Assembly: GCA_050246915.1 (NCBI GenBank)
Contig: JBFWVD010000049.1
Span: forward strand, 1-38,455
Reading direction: 5' to 3'
Origin: JBFWVD01 sp050246915
GTDB taxonomy: Bacteria > Actinomycetota > Acidimicrobiia > Acidimicrobiales > Ilumatobacteraceae
DNA: 38,455 nucleotides
Part shown: positions 8,052-16,481 of the stretch, piece after piece
Numbering within the stretch: position 1 is the stretch's first letter
How the letters are laid out: the number at the start of each line of letters is the position of its first letter
The notes under the pieces: generated by a model
Told to the model about the DNA's origin: nothing
What the model saw: the letters and a program-made list of their open reading frames with translations, nothing else
The model's database searches: none
Position numbers and translations under genes: made by a program

Positions 8052-8840
8052 TCAGCCTCCGAGGTGACGGATGCGGTCGATGACGGAGTCGGTGGTGGGA
8101 TCATGGATGTCCCCGACGATGCGCCCGTCGGCCAGGAACACCGCGCGATCGGCGTACGAAGCTGCCACTGGATCGTGAGTGACCATGACGATGGTCTGGC
8201 CGAACTCGCGGACCGCGGTGCGCATGAACGACAGGATCTCTGCCCCGCTGCGCGAATCGAGGTTCCCCGTGGGTTCGTCGGCGAAGATGATCGCGGGCTT
8301 TGCGGCGAGCGCTCGGGCGACGGCGACGCGCTGTTGCTGGCCGCCGGAGAGCTCCGAGGGGCGATGTTGCAGTCGGTTGCCGAGGCCGACGGTCTCGACG
8401 ACCAGGTCGAACCATCGGTCGTCGGGTCTGCGACCGGCGAGCCGTGCGGGCAGAGCGATGTTCTCTGCTGCAGTCAGCGTCGGAACGAGGTTGAACGATT
8501 GGAAGATGAAGCCGATGCGATCCCGGCGCAGTTGCGTGAGCTTTCTCTCTCGGAGCTTCGAAAGGTCGGTCTCGCCGATCAACACCGTTCCGGAGGTCAG
8601 CGTGTCGAGGCCGGCCGATGCGTGCATCAGCGTCGACTTGCCCGATCCTGACGGGCCCATGATTGCGGTGAAACGGCCGGCGGCGAACGCGACGCTCACG
8701 CCGTCGAGTGCTCGCACTTCCCCCTCTCCGCGGCCGTAGACCTTGACGGCGTTCAGCACCCTGGCCGCGACCGCGGTTGTTGACGTCGATGATGGGTCGG
8801 GGGGTGCGAGGCGGTTCGGGACGGTGAGGACGGTGTTCAT
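8052..8840 (-). CDS. ABC transporter ATP-binding protein, LolD/MacB family
   Basis: This 262-residue ATPase drives the neighbouring FtsX-like permease. The Walker A motif GPSGSGKST is at residues 62-70. The Q-loop segment IGFIFQSFNLVPTLTAAEN, signature LSGGQQQRVAVARAL, Walker B IIFADEPTGNLDS and switch VTHDP follow in order. An N-terminal extension of about 25 residues, rich in Pro and Thr, precedes the domain. A GGGAG lies 6 bases upstream of the ATG. It is the first gene of a two-gene operon and is divergent from the sensor kinase at 9035, across 194 bases that must hold both promoters. ABC exporters of this type are often controlled by an adjacent two-component pair, as the arrangement here suggests. 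Confidence 0.95.
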   Translation of the reverse strand: MNTVLTVPNRLAPPDPSSTSTTAVAARVLNAVKVYGRGEGEVRALDGVSVAFAAGRFTAIMGPSGSGKSTLMHASAGLDTLTSGTVLIGETDLSKLRERKLTQLRRDRIGFIFQSFNLVPTLTAAENIALPARLAGRRPDDRWFDLVVETVGLGNRLQHRPSELSGGQQQRVAVARALAAKPAIIFADEPTGNLDSRSGAEILSFMRTAVREFGQTIVMVTHDPVAASYADRAVFLADGRIVGDIHDPTTDSVIDRIRHLGG

Positions 8841-9022
8841 GGTTGCTCCCTGATGGCGGTCGGGCGGCCGGACTCGGTCGCACTGGGCTTGTTGCCACGC
8901 TGCGCCTTTCAGACCCGTCGGGTCGTCGGCCCGGCGGTCCTTTCGAACAGACCCACGGCGTACGTCTGGCGGATGACTTCGGTGTCCGTCGCCAGGCCGA
9001 TGCGGCGGGGTCGAGAAGTCGT

Positions 9023-9028
9023 TACGTT
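9023..9028 (+). promoter_or_regulatory. possible -10 box giving a leaderless sensor kinase transcript
   Basis: TACGTT fits TANNNT and is 6 bases upstream of the GTG at 9035. This spacing supports that start over the longer in-frame extension reaching back to 8843, which overlaps the divergent promoter region. Confidence 0.4.
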
Positions 9029-9034
9029 CGGCAC

Positions 9035-10225
9035 GTGGACTGGTTCGAGCGTCTGTTGGATTGGGTCCGAAAGCTCGATCCCCTTATCGCTGACGGCGTG
9101 TTGGCGGCGACGTTCGCCGTCTTCGGGCTCGTGTCTGTCTTCAATCAGGACCGCGACGCCGGCCATCTGACGAAACCTGGTGCATTGGCCGTGGTGACCG
9201 CGTTGGCCGTCTGCGCCCCGGTGACCGTTCGGCGTCGGGCCCCGTTGCCGGCTCTGGCGGTCGGCTGCATAGCGATCGCTGCGCACGAGTTCGGTTCGTA
9301 TCCGGAGGGTTCGCTGCCGATCACCATGATCTTGCTGACCTACACGGTCGCGGCGTGGGAACCGACGCGTCGAGCACTGATCGGTCTTGGCATCGTGTTG
9401 GTCACCTTGGTGGCGATCGTGTTCACGCCGGGGCTCGACCTGGCCGGTTTCGCGGCCAACGTCGGCTTCTTCGCTGTGGGATGGTCGGTGGGCTATGCGA
9501 TGCGATCACGTCGTGACAAGTTCGCAGCCCTTGTTCGTGAGGCGCAGGAGCGAGCGGAGAACGAGCGACAGACGACGGCGAGGGTGTTGGCCGAGGAGCG
9601 CTTGCGCATCGCCCAGGAACTGCACGATGTCGTGGCCCACTCCATGTCGGTCATCGCCGTGCAGGCCGGTGTCGGCGCCCACGTCCTCGACGCCCATCCC
9701 GAACAGACGCGTGTGGCGCTCGACGCGATCTCGGCGACGTCCCGCGGCACGCTCAACGAGATGCGCCGATTGCTCGGGGTGTTGCGGGACAACGACGGCG
9801 GTCGCTCGCACACCCCAGCTCCGGCCCTTGCCGATCTGCCGCACTTGGTGGACGACGTCCGGGCCATCGGGCTCCCCGTCGAGTTGCACGTGGAGGGCGC
9901 GCCCGACCACGTCAACTCCGCTGTCGAGCTCTCGGCGTATCGGGTGGTGCAAGAAGCCCTCACCAACGTCATCAAACACGCCGGGTCGCCGTCGAGGGTC
10001 GATGTCAACGTGCGTTACCTCGAGAACCTGTTACAGGTGGAGGTGGTGGACAACGGGCGTGGAGCGGCCTCGCTCGATCGCCATGATGGCTCGATGTCCA
10101 CCGGCCACGGACTGTTGGGGATGCGCGAGCGGGTGGAGGTGTGGGGTGGCGAGCTGTGCGCCGGTCCGATCCGCGGTGGTGGGTTCCGGGTGACCGCTGA
10201 CCTGCCGTACGGAGTTTCGCTATGA
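9035..10225 (+). CDS. sensor histidine kinase, NarL-partner type
   Basis: This 396-residue protein senses an unknown signal through about five N-terminal membrane helices (residues about 20-150) without a large external domain. A short coiled region follows, then a HisKA_3 dimerisation domain with the phosphoacceptor His197 in QELHDVVAHSMSVIAVQAG. The HATPase domain has the N-box VVQEALTNVIKHA and a C-terminal GHGLLGMRERVEVWGGEL glycine-rich segment. The GTG start at 9035 gives the family's normal N-terminus. The stop overlaps the response regulator start by 4 bases (ATGA), so the two are translationally coupled. The divergent ABC exporter is a likely target. Confidence 0.92.
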   Translation: MDWFERLLDWVRKLDPLIADGVLAATFAVFGLVSVFNQDRDAGHLTKPGALAVVTALAVCAPVTVRRRAPLPALAVGCIAIAAHEFGSYPEGSLPITMILLTYTVAAWEPTRRALIGLGIVLVTLVAIVFTPGLDLAGFAANVGFFAVGWSVGYAMRSRRDKFAALVREAQERAENERQTTARVLAEERLRIAQELHDVVAHSMSVIAVQAGVGAHVLDAHPEQTRVALDAISATSRGTLNEMRRLLGVLRDNDGGRSHTPAPALADLPHLVDDVRAIGLPVELHVEGAPDHVNSAVELSAYRVVQEALTNVIKHAGSPSRVDVNVRYLENLLQVEVVDNGRGAASLDRHDGSMSTGHGLLGMRERVEVWGGELCAGPIRGGGFRVTADLPYGVSL

Positions 10226-10896
10226 ACATCCGGGTGGTGGTCGCCGACGACCAGGCCTTGGTCCGCAGCGGGTTCGCCATGTTGCTGGCGGGCGAGGCCG
10301 ACATCGAGGTCGTGGGCGAGGCAGCCAACGGGGCCGAAGCGGTGGCGCTCGTGGCATCGACCCGCCCGGATGTGGTTCTGATGGACGTGCGGATGCCGAT
10401 CATGGATGGGCTCGAAGCAACCCGGCGCATCTCGAGCGACGAGTCCTTGTCCGCGACGCGTGTGATCATCCTCACGACGTTCGACCTCGATGAGTACGTG
10501 CACGACGCGCTACGTGCCGGAGCGAGTGGGTTCTTGCTCAAAGACACCTTGCCTCTCGAGCTGCTGACCGCGGTTCGAGTCGTCGCCGCGGGCGATGCGC
10601 TCATCACGCCGAGCGTCACGCGCCGTCTCATCGCTGAGTTCGCCCGCATGCCTGCGGGAGCCCCGCCGGTTGCGGCTGACGATCCGTTGCTCGGGCAACT
10701 GACCGAACGCGAGCGCGAGGTGCTCGAGCTGGTTGCCAAGGGTCAGTCGAACGCTGAAGTGGCAGCCACGCTCTTCGTCAGTCATGCCACGGTGAAGACC
10801 CACGTGAGCCGTTTGCTGATGAAACTGAACGCTCGCGACCGCGCCCAACTGGTGATGGTCGCCTACGAGACCGGGCTCGTGAGTCGCGGCGCGTGA
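10222..10896 (+). CDS. response regulator, NarL/FixJ family
   Basis: A 224-residue DNA-binding regulator phosphorylated by the preceding kinase. The receiver domain has acidic residues Asp9 and Asp10, the phosphoacceptor Asp55 (in VVLMDVRMP), the Thr of ILTTFD and the Lys of FLLKD. The C-terminal LuxR-type helix-turn-helix reads LTEREREVLELVAKG, then VSHATVKTHVSRLLMKL. Length and domain order are normal for the family. The likely operator region is the divergent 8841-9034 interval, but I could not identify a specific binding motif there. Confidence 0.95.
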   Translation: MNIRVVVADDQALVRSGFAMLLAGEADIEVVGEAANGAEAVALVASTRPDVVLMDVRMPIMDGLEATRRISSDESLSATRVIILTTFDLDEYVHDALRAGASGFLLKDTLPLELLTAVRVVAAGDALITPSVTRRLIAEFARMPAGAPPVAADDPLLGQLTEREREVLELVAKGQSNAEVAATLFVSHATVKTHVSRLLMKLNARDRAQLVMVAYETGLVSRGA

Positions 10897-10909
10897 GCCA
10901 TCTGAGCCA

Positions 10910-10924
10910 CCAACGGGTCGTTGG
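10910..10924 (+). terminator. small hairpin after the response regulator
   Basis: CCAACG-GGT-CGTTGG is a perfect 6-base-pair hairpin starting 14 bases after the stop codon. No T-run follows, so terminator function is uncertain. Confidence 0.3.
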
Positions 10925-11024
10925 ACCCCGCCCGTGGCTCCTTCCGCCCCCTGCGCCCGGGCTTCACTGCCCTTGTGGAACCTCATCGCGGTGTTCGATG
11001 CTCCAAACTGACGTCGAGTTGCTT

Positions 11025-11041
11025 GCGGACCACCGGTCCGC
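11025..11041 (+). other. hairpin or palindrome upstream of the universal stress gene
   Basis: GCGGACC-ACC-GGTCCGC is a perfect 7-base-pair inverted repeat 22 bases before the ATG at 11064. It could be an operator or a structure in the 5' leader. No family assignment is possible. Confidence 0.35.
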
Positions 11042-11063
11042 TGAGGTGGATTGAGGAGAACAG

Positions 11064-11504
11064 ATGCGCACGATCGTTGTGGGGGTCGACGGATCGCAGA
11101 GTTCGGGCCGGGCGCTGCGGTGGGCCGTGGAAGAGGCCCGACTGCGGGGCGACAACATCCGGGCCGTGGCGGTGTGGTCGTATCAACCGGTCGGCTTCGG
11201 TGATGTGTTCGTGCCGCCCCTGCCGGTCGCCGATCAATCCGACGCGGTGCGCCTCGCGGTGCAAGAGATGATCGAGGGGCTCGGTGTGAGTGACGTCAGC
11301 ATCGAACTCGTCGTGCGTGAAGGAAACCCCTCGACCGTGCTGCTCGAGTCCTCGTCGGATGCCGATCTCCTCGTTGTCGGCGCTCGTGGGTCCGGTGGCT
11401 TCATCGGGCTGTTGATGGGATCGGTCGCTCGTCATGTGAGCGCGCACGCGGTGTGCCCGACCGTGATCGTTCCGGTGCCGTCGAAGAACGCCCACTCCAG
11501 CTGA
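11064..11504 (+). CDS. universal stress protein, UspA family
   Basis: A 146-residue single-domain UspA protein, a cytoplasmic nucleotide-binding protein often induced by stress or hypoxia in actinobacteria. It begins with MRTIVVGVDGS, and the ATP-binding pattern G-2x-G-9x-G-S is met by GARGSGGFIGLLMGSVARHV. It ends with the CPTVIVPV strand typical of the fold. A strong Shine-Dalgarno sequence, GAGGAG, lies 6 bases before the ATG, unlike several neighbours that appear leaderless. It appears to be a single-gene unit, preceded by a palindrome at 11025. Confidence 0.92.
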   Translation: MRTIVVGVDGSQSSGRALRWAVEEARLRGDNIRAVAVWSYQPVGFGDVFVPPLPVADQSDAVRLAVQEMIEGLGVSDVSIELVVREGNPSTVLLESSSDADLLVVGARGSGGFIGLLMGSVARHVSAHAVCPTVIVPVPSKNAHSS

Positions 11505-11552
11505 CGCAGTCGAGCACCGTGTCGACAGGGCCCGTTCCGTAGCGCGGGTCCG

Positions 11553-11585
11553 TTCTGTCACGATGTCCCCTTCTGTCACGATGTC
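11553..11585 (+). repeat. 15-base tandem direct repeat directly upstream of the YhhN gene
   Basis: TTCTGTCACGATGTC occurs at 11553-11567 and again at 11571-11585, separated by CCC, so the period is 18 bases. It is followed at once by GTCACAGTGAC, a short palindrome that covers the GTG start. The layout resembles a two-site operator, but could be a chance duplication. Confidence 0.6.
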
Positions 11586-11588
11586 ACA

Positions 11589-12233
11589 GTGACTTCGACC
11601 ACGATTGCGCTGCTGATCATCGCTGCGGCGTTCGCCCTGGCGAATTGGTGGTCGCGCTGGCGGGGAAACCGCATCGTCGAGTGGATCACCAAACCGACGG
11701 TCACTGCCCTGTTGATCGCGGCGCTCACCGCGGCCGATCCTGCATCGGGAGACGTGCGCGCCTGGTTCATCGGCGGGCTGGTCATGTGTCTGGTGGGCGA
11801 CGTAGCGCTCATGATCGAACGCGTGCCGTTCCAGATCGGGCTGGCCGCGTTCCTCATCGCCCACATGGCCTTCGTGTGCGGTTGCGTCGTCGACTCCGGG
11901 AACAACACCGCCATGGGCATCATCGGTCTGATCGTCGCGTTCGCCGTGCTGATCAAGATCGGGCGGCGCATCACCTCAGCTGCGGCAGCGATGTCGTCGA
12001 AGCTCGAGGCGCCCGTGAGTGGCTATTTGCTCGTCATCGCCATCATGCACGTGGTCGCATGGCGTACCGGCAACGGGTGGGCAGCGGCGGGCGCGTCGGC
12101 GTTCGTGGTGAGCGACGCTGTGCTCGGCTGGGATCGTTTCGTGCGCAAGCTGACGTGGGCGCCGGTGACGGTGATGGTCACCTATCACCTTGCGCTGGCC
12201 GGGCTCGTGGCGTTCGCAGCAACCGCGAACTGA
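11589..12233 (+). CDS. YhhN/TMEM86 family membrane protein (putative lysoplasmalogenase)
   Basis: A 214-residue integral membrane protein with about eight hydrophobic segments. Family marks are the KPTVTALL turn, CLVGDVALM, FLIAHMAF, the AGASAFVVSDAVLGWDRF segment and the closing VTYHLALAGL. Animal TMEM86B and some bacterial relatives hydrolyse lysoplasmalogens. The activity of actinobacterial members is not established, so the function is given at family level only. The GTG start at 11589 lies at the edge of a tandem direct repeat. A nine-codon open frame from the ATG at 11563 ends in a TGA overlapping this GTG, which could couple translation. The next gene is convergent, 8 bases away. Confidence 0.85.
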   Translation: MTSTTIALLIIAAAFALANWWSRWRGNRIVEWITKPTVTALLIAALTAADPASGDVRAWFIGGLVMCLVGDVALMIERVPFQIGLAAFLIAHMAFVCGCVVDSGNNTAMGIIGLIVAFAVLIKIGRRITSAAAAMSSKLEAPVSGYLLVIAIMHVVAWRTGNGWAAAGASAFVVSDAVLGWDRFVRKLTWAPVTVMVTYHLALAGLVAFAATAN

Positions 12234-12241
12234 CCATCCCG

Positions 12242-12844
12242 TCAATACGTCGTGAAGCTCCAGGTGTAGCTCTTCTGGCTGTTGGCGCGACCTTGCACGA
12301 GGTTCCAGAAGACCACAGTGACGGTGACGGTGCCCGGCTCCACTTTGAGCAGTTCGGCGCCCGGTGTCGCTCGCACGCACGGCGGTTGCGGGGCTCGCAC
12401 CACCGATGACGGTTGGAGCACGGTCCCGCCGGTCTCATTGGGTGTCGTCGTCGTGACCGGTACCGATGTTGCGTTGCTCTCGTTGCCGACCGAAGCGTTC
12501 GCGGCATCGGTGAGCCGGCAGGGGAACACGATCACGAACTGCCCCAGATCGAAGGAGAACTGATCGGGTGGCACCTCGACCCCGTTGATGACGATCAGAC
12601 CGTCGTAGCCCGGTTCGAGATCGGCCACGATCTCTGACTGTCGTTGCACGCGGGCCGACGGGCGCGGGCTGATGTTCTCGAGCCCAACGGGGAAGGCGAT
12701 GGTGCCGTCGTCGGTCTGGCCGTAGGAGAACCCGAACACGATCATGGCCAGCCCGATGGCGACGGCCACGCTGACGCCGAGTCGGTCCCATCGCAGTGTT
12801 CGAGCCACGGCGGCATTGTTCACCACGAACCGCGTCGGAGACAC
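12242..12844 (-). CDS. membrane-anchored hypothetical protein with extracytoplasmic beta-rich domain
   Basis: I do not recognise a named family. The 200-residue protein has one membrane helix near its start (LGVSVAVAIGLAMIVFGFSYG) followed by an extracytoplasmic part. That part contains VADLEPGYDGLIVINGVEVPPDQ, a cysteine pair (PCRL and PPCVR), a Thr/Pro-rich linker, and an ending reading KVEPGTVTVTVVFWN then SYTWSFTTY. This pattern suggests an Ig-like domain similar to Ca-binding or SbsA-type folds, which is inference. The start is uncertain: GTG 12844 is used here, but ATG 12970 is also in frame and would overlap the divergent kinase start. Confidence 0.6.
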   Translation of the reverse strand: MSPTRFVVNNAAVARTLRWDRLGVSVAVAIGLAMIVFGFSYGQTDDGTIAFPVGLENISPRPSARVQRQSEIVADLEPGYDGLIVINGVEVPPDQFSFDLGQFVIVFPCRLTDAANASVGNESNATSVPVTTTTPNETGGTVLQPSSVVRAPQPPCVRATPGAELLKVEPGTVTVTVVFWNLVQGRANSQKSYTWSFTTY

Positions 12845-12968
12845 ATCGGGGCGGTGTGAAGCGTGCCATCGCCGGTTGCATGGTCGGGTGCTCCGCTGGG
12901 TGGACCGCTGGGTCGCATCCCGGCGTGCCGCTTCGGGAGGCCGGTCAACGGTTACCGTAAGCCGCGCC

Positions 12969-14984
12969 ATGTCAACGTTCGGCTCAGAGTTCATCGGCCG
13001 CGTGCTGGGCGGGCGCTATCGCCTCATCGCTCCTGTGGGCACAGGGGCCTCGGCGACGGTGTTCCAAGCCGACGATGTGCAACTGCGTCGCACCGTCGCG
13101 GTGAAGGTGTTGCACCCTTCGCTCGCCGCCGATCCGGCGTTCCTGAAGCGCTTCCGTGCCGAGGCCCAGGCGGCCGCCGCGCTGAGCCATCCGAACATCC
13201 TCGCTGTGTTCGACTGGGGCGAGGACAACGGCCAGCCCTATCTGGTCGTCGAGTTCCTGGCCGGTGGGAGCCTGCGATCCATGCTCGACGTGGGCCGTCG
13301 CCTCTCACCCTCGCAGGCATTGCTCGTCGGCCTCGACGTGGCGCGGGGTCTCGACTACGCGCATCGGCGCGGTCTCGTGCATCGGGACATCAAGCCGGCG
13401 AACCTGCTGTTCGGCGACGATCGTCGGCTGCGCATCGGCGACTTCGGCCTGGCACGCGCCCTGGCTGAGGCGGCTTGGACCGAGCCGGCCGGTGTCGTGC
13501 TCGGCACGGCGCGCTACGCATCCCCCGAGCAGGCCAAGGGCCTGAGCGTCGATGGCAAGACCGACATCTACTCCCTCGCACTCACGTTGTTCGAGTCGAT
13601 CACCGGGCAGGTCCCCTTCGCCGCCGACACCACGGTGGCCACGTTGCAGAACCGGATCGACAAGTTGATGCCGGTCACCGCAGAACTCGGCCCACTGGCC
13701 ACCATCATCGAACGCGCCGGCCGACCCAATCGCGCGGAGCGCTTCGATGCGCCCGAGCTCGGACGGGCGCTCGTGCAGGTGGCTGAACGGCTGCCGCGCC
13801 CTGAGCCTCTTCCCATCGTGCGCCTGCATGTCAGCTCCGAACGTCGGGACGAGACCATGGTGTCGCCCCCGATGGCGTCGGCACCGCCGACCAGCGATCT
13901 CGGTCGACCGAGTCCTGCAACGCGCGGTGATGATCTCACCGGTTGGGGTTCGGTGCCGGCGGCGCGCGCTGGTGCGAGCCCCGGGCCTGGTGCACCGACG
14001 ACCGTTGCTCCGAGGCCAACGGTCGATCAGCGAGGGCCTGACCGCAAGGCGCGCCTGCAGACCCCATCCGACGCAGCGGAGCGGTCGGCTTCGACCGGCC
14101 GCCGCATCGTCGCCGGAATCGCCACCGCGATGACGGCCGTGGTGCTCGCCGCTGGTGTGGTGTGGTTCTTCGCGTTCCGCGACACCACGCCGTCGTACCC
14201 GGTGCTGACCCTCGTGGGTCTCAGCCTCGACGAGGCGCAGAACGTGGTGAACCCCAACAAGTGGCAGCTGGTGCCCACCGTGACGCGTCTCGACGGTACG
14301 ACGGCCGGTCAGATCGTGAGCCAGGACCCGAAGCCGTCCACCGAGCTCAAGCGGGGCGCCAAGATCAACGTGGTGGTGTCCGAGGGTCTCCCCCTCGTGC
14401 CGGTTCCGGTCGTGAGCGCGATGACCGAGACCGAGTTCGTCGCCATGCTCTCGAGCAAGGGGCTGATCGCCGGGGCACGCACCGAGGCTCCCAGTGAGGT
14501 GCTCGCTGCCGGGGTCATGGTCGCATGGTCGGCGGCCGGTGAGACGGTCGAGAAGGGCAAGGCCATCGACTACACGGTGTCGAGTGGTCCAGCCCCACGC
14601 GTGCTCCCGGCCAAGGCCGACGCGCAGAACAAGCCCTACGACGAAGTGGCTGCGGCCCTCACCGCCATGCAGTTGGTGCCGTCGCGTGAAGATGTGTTCG
14701 ACGAGAACATCGCCGCCGGTTCGGTGGTGGCGATGTCCCCCGATTTCGGCGCCACCGTGAAGCGCGGTGACGCGGTGGTCATCAAGGTGTCCAAGGGCCC
14801 CGAGCTCATAGCCGTGCCCAAGGTCATCGGCCTCAGCGTCGACGACGCGGTGAAGGCAGTCCAGAACGCGGGTCTCAAGCGCGGCTCGGCGACCGGCTTG
14901 GCCGGAGGCAAGGTGACGGCGTCGAAACCCGCCGAGGGTGAGATGGTCCGAAAAGGGACGAAGGTCGACTTCACGACCGGCTGA
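12969..14984 (+). CDS. PknB-like serine/threonine protein kinase with four PASTA domains
   Basis: A 671-residue transmembrane kinase. The cytoplasmic kinase domain (about 15-275) has the glycine loop VGTGASATVF, ATP-binding Lys46, catalytic HRDIKPANLL with Asp140, DFG with Asp158 and the activation segment ending GTARYASPEQ. A Pro/Ala-rich linker leads to one helix (about 380-400) and then four PASTA repeats (from about 407), starting near YPVLTLVG, LVPVPVVS, PRVLPAKA and AVPKVIGL. PASTA domains bind peptidoglycan fragments or lipid II and couple wall growth to signalling. I chose ATG 12969 because the longer frame back to 12744 lies opposite another gene. It is not in the usual pbpA–rodA–pknB cluster, so it may be an accessory kinase. 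Confidence 0.93.
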   Translation: MSTFGSEFIGRVLGGRYRLIAPVGTGASATVFQADDVQLRRTVAVKVLHPSLAADPAFLKRFRAEAQAAAALSHPNILAVFDWGEDNGQPYLVVEFLAGGSLRSMLDVGRRLSPSQALLVGLDVARGLDYAHRRGLVHRDIKPANLLFGDDRRLRIGDFGLARALAEAAWTEPAGVVLGTARYASPEQAKGLSVDGKTDIYSLALTLFESITGQVPFAADTTVATLQNRIDKLMPVTAELGPLATIIERAGRPNRAERFDAPELGRALVQVAERLPRPEPLPIVRLHVSSERRDETMVSPPMASAPPTSDLGRPSPATRGDDLTGWGSVPAARAGASPGPGAPTTVAPRPTVDQRGPDRKARLQTPSDAAERSASTGRRIVAGIATAMTAVVLAAGVVWFFAFRDTTPSYPVLTLVGLSLDEAQNVVNPNKWQLVPTVTRLDGTTAGQIVSQDPKPSTELKRGAKINVVVSEGLPLVPVPVVSAMTETEFVAMLSSKGLIAGARTEAPSEVLAAGVMVAWSAAGETVEKGKAIDYTVSSGPAPRVLPAKADAQNKPYDEVAAALTAMQLVPSREDVFDENIAAGSVVAMSPDFGATVKRGDAVVIKVSKGPELIAVPKVIGLSVDDAVKAVQNAGLKRGSATGLAGGKVTASKPAEGEMVRKGTKVDFTTG

Positions 14985-15048
14985 CGACTCGGTCCGATGG
15001 CGTCGCCGTCCACTAGGTTCCCCACACCACTTCGACAAGGGAGCCGCT

Positions 15049-15936
15049 GTGGGGGCACTGGACGGACGCGTCGCGATCATCACGGGAGCCGGGCGTGGCC
15101 TGGGTCGAGCGCACGCGCTCTTGTTCGCTGCCGAGGGCGCCAAGGTCGTCGTCAACGATGTTGGCGCGTCGCCCGACGGTGCGGCATCGAGCGACGATGA
15201 CTCGTGCCCTGCAGAGCAAGTGGTCGAAGAGATCCGCGATGGGGGTGGCGAGGCGATCGCCAACCACGACGACGTGGCGAGTTGGGACGGTGGGCAACGC
15301 CTCATCAACTCCGCCATCGAAGCCTTCGGTGATCTGCACGTTCTGGTGAACAACGCCGGCATCTTGCGCGATCGGGCCATTGTGAACATGTCCGAGGACG
15401 AGTGGGACTCGGTCATCAGCGTTCACCTCAAGGGCCATTTCGTGCCCACCCGTTTCGCTGCTGCCTACTGGCGTGAGCAGCACAAGGCGGGGGTGCGAGT
15501 GCCGCGGGCCATCGTGCACACGTCATCGACGTCGGGCCTCATGGCCAACCCCGGGCAGTCCAACTACGGCGCCGCAAAGTCGGGTATCGCCACCTTCAGC
15601 CAGATCGCCGCCAAGGAACTCGGTCGCTACGGCGTCATCTCGAATTGCATCGCGCCAGCGGCGCGTACCCGACTCACCGAGACGAGCCCGGGCCTCGAGG
15701 ACCTCGTTCGTCCACCGTCCGACGGAGCGCAGTTCGACATCTGGGATCCGGCGAACGTGTCGCCGCTTGTCGCGTATCTCTCCACGGCCGACTGCCGGTT
15801 CAATGGCTCCACCTTCTACGTGTTGGGTTCAACGCTGCGCATGTTGCGTGGTTGGGAGATGATCGATGCCATCGAGGGCAGCGGTCGTTGGACCGTGGAC
15901 ACGCTTCGAACGAGCCTCGATCGCCGCAATCGCTGA
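15049..15936 (+). CDS. short-chain dehydrogenase/reductase, MFE-2 3-hydroxyacyl-CoA dehydrogenase-like
   Basis: A 295-residue NAD(P)-dependent oxidoreductase. The cofactor loop TGAGRGLG is at residues 12-19 and NNAG at 101-104. The catalytic set is Ser160, Tyr173 and Lys177 (SNYGAAK). The long insertion after the second strand (NDVGASPDG, then a D-rich stretch) and the EIRDGGGEAIANHDDV segment are typical of the dehydrogenase unit of MFE-2/17-beta-HSD4 enzymes. These oxidise 3-hydroxyacyl-CoA or steroid substrates. The exact substrate is unknown. An AAGGGAG lies about 6 bases before the GTG start at 15049. An SCP2 protein, another domain found fused to MFE-2 in eukaryotes, is encoded about 3.4 kb away on the other strand. 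Confidence 0.88.
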   Translation: MGALDGRVAIITGAGRGLGRAHALLFAAEGAKVVVNDVGASPDGAASSDDDSCPAEQVVEEIRDGGGEAIANHDDVASWDGGQRLINSAIEAFGDLHVLVNNAGILRDRAIVNMSEDEWDSVISVHLKGHFVPTRFAAAYWREQHKAGVRVPRAIVHTSSTSGLMANPGQSNYGAAKSGIATFSQIAAKELGRYGVISNCIAPAARTRLTETSPGLEDLVRPPSDGAQFDIWDPANVSPLVAYLSTADCRFNGSTFYVLGSTLRMLRGWEMIDAIEGSGRWTVDTLRTSLDRRNR

Positions 15937-15975
15937 GTGGCCCTGATCCTGGGCTGACAACCGTGGTTGACGGGC

Positions 15976-16428
15976 TCAGGCCGCGGTGAGCACCGATCGT
16001 CCCGAGCAGCTGTGGGCCTCGATCAGCTCGTCGAACACGACGCTGCCATCGGGGCCCACCCGAGCCACGAAGCACGATCCCGACAACGATCGCGTCGCCA
16101 ACCCCACCGATCCCTGTCGCGCCGCGACGGAGATGACGTTTCCGTCGGTCGAGTCGGTCGTCGTCCACCCGAGCCCGGGTTCGGCGGCGCTCATCACCTC
16201 ATCGAGCGCGAGCTCACTGTTCGTGGAACCGTCGATAGCGGTGCCCAATGCGGTGACCACCGCGGCGTGGAGTGACGCCCGGGCCCGCACGTCGTCGGCT
16301 CGACCAGGCGCCGGCGACATCGAGGTGATGGCGGCGATGCCGAGCACCGAGGTGATGCCCAGAGCACCGGCGAGCTCGAGCAACTTGGTCACACTCCCGA
16401 GGCTAAGAAGCACAGCGGGGGTGCTCAC
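15976..16428 (-). CDS. small exported or pilin-like hypothetical protein
   Basis: I do not recognise a family with certainty. The 150-residue product has a hydrophobic N-terminal segment (about 13-36: TKLLELAGALGITSVLGIAAITS) and then a helical stretch (RARASLHAAVVTALGTAI). A beta-rich tail with two cysteines follows (SGSCFVARV and AHSCSGR). Type IV pilins and pseudopilins share this layout of a hydrophobic helix running into an alpha spine, but no prepilin cleavage motif is clear. It could instead be a signal-anchored secreted protein. GTG 16392, giving 138 residues, is an alternative start with an almost adjacent GGGAG; GTG 16428 has an almost adjacent GGAGG. It is convergent with the dehydrogenase gene. 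Confidence 0.5.
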   Translation of the reverse strand: MSTPAVLLSLGSVTKLLELAGALGITSVLGIAAITSMSPAPGRADDVRARASLHAAVVTALGTAIDGSTNSELALDEVMSAAEPGLGWTTTDSTDGNVISVAARQGSVGLATRSLSGSCFVARVGPDGSVVFDELIEAHSCSGRSVLTAA

Positions 16429-16481
16429 CCTCCAGGCTGGTCAAGTCGAGCTCAGGGGCGAGGCCTTCTGCATCGAGTCGT

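Noticed and set aside
13305..15416. 703-residue minus-strand open frame opposite the PASTA kinase
   Set aside because: It is antisense to a kinase with intact HRD, DFG and PASTA motifs, and its composition is that of a shadow.
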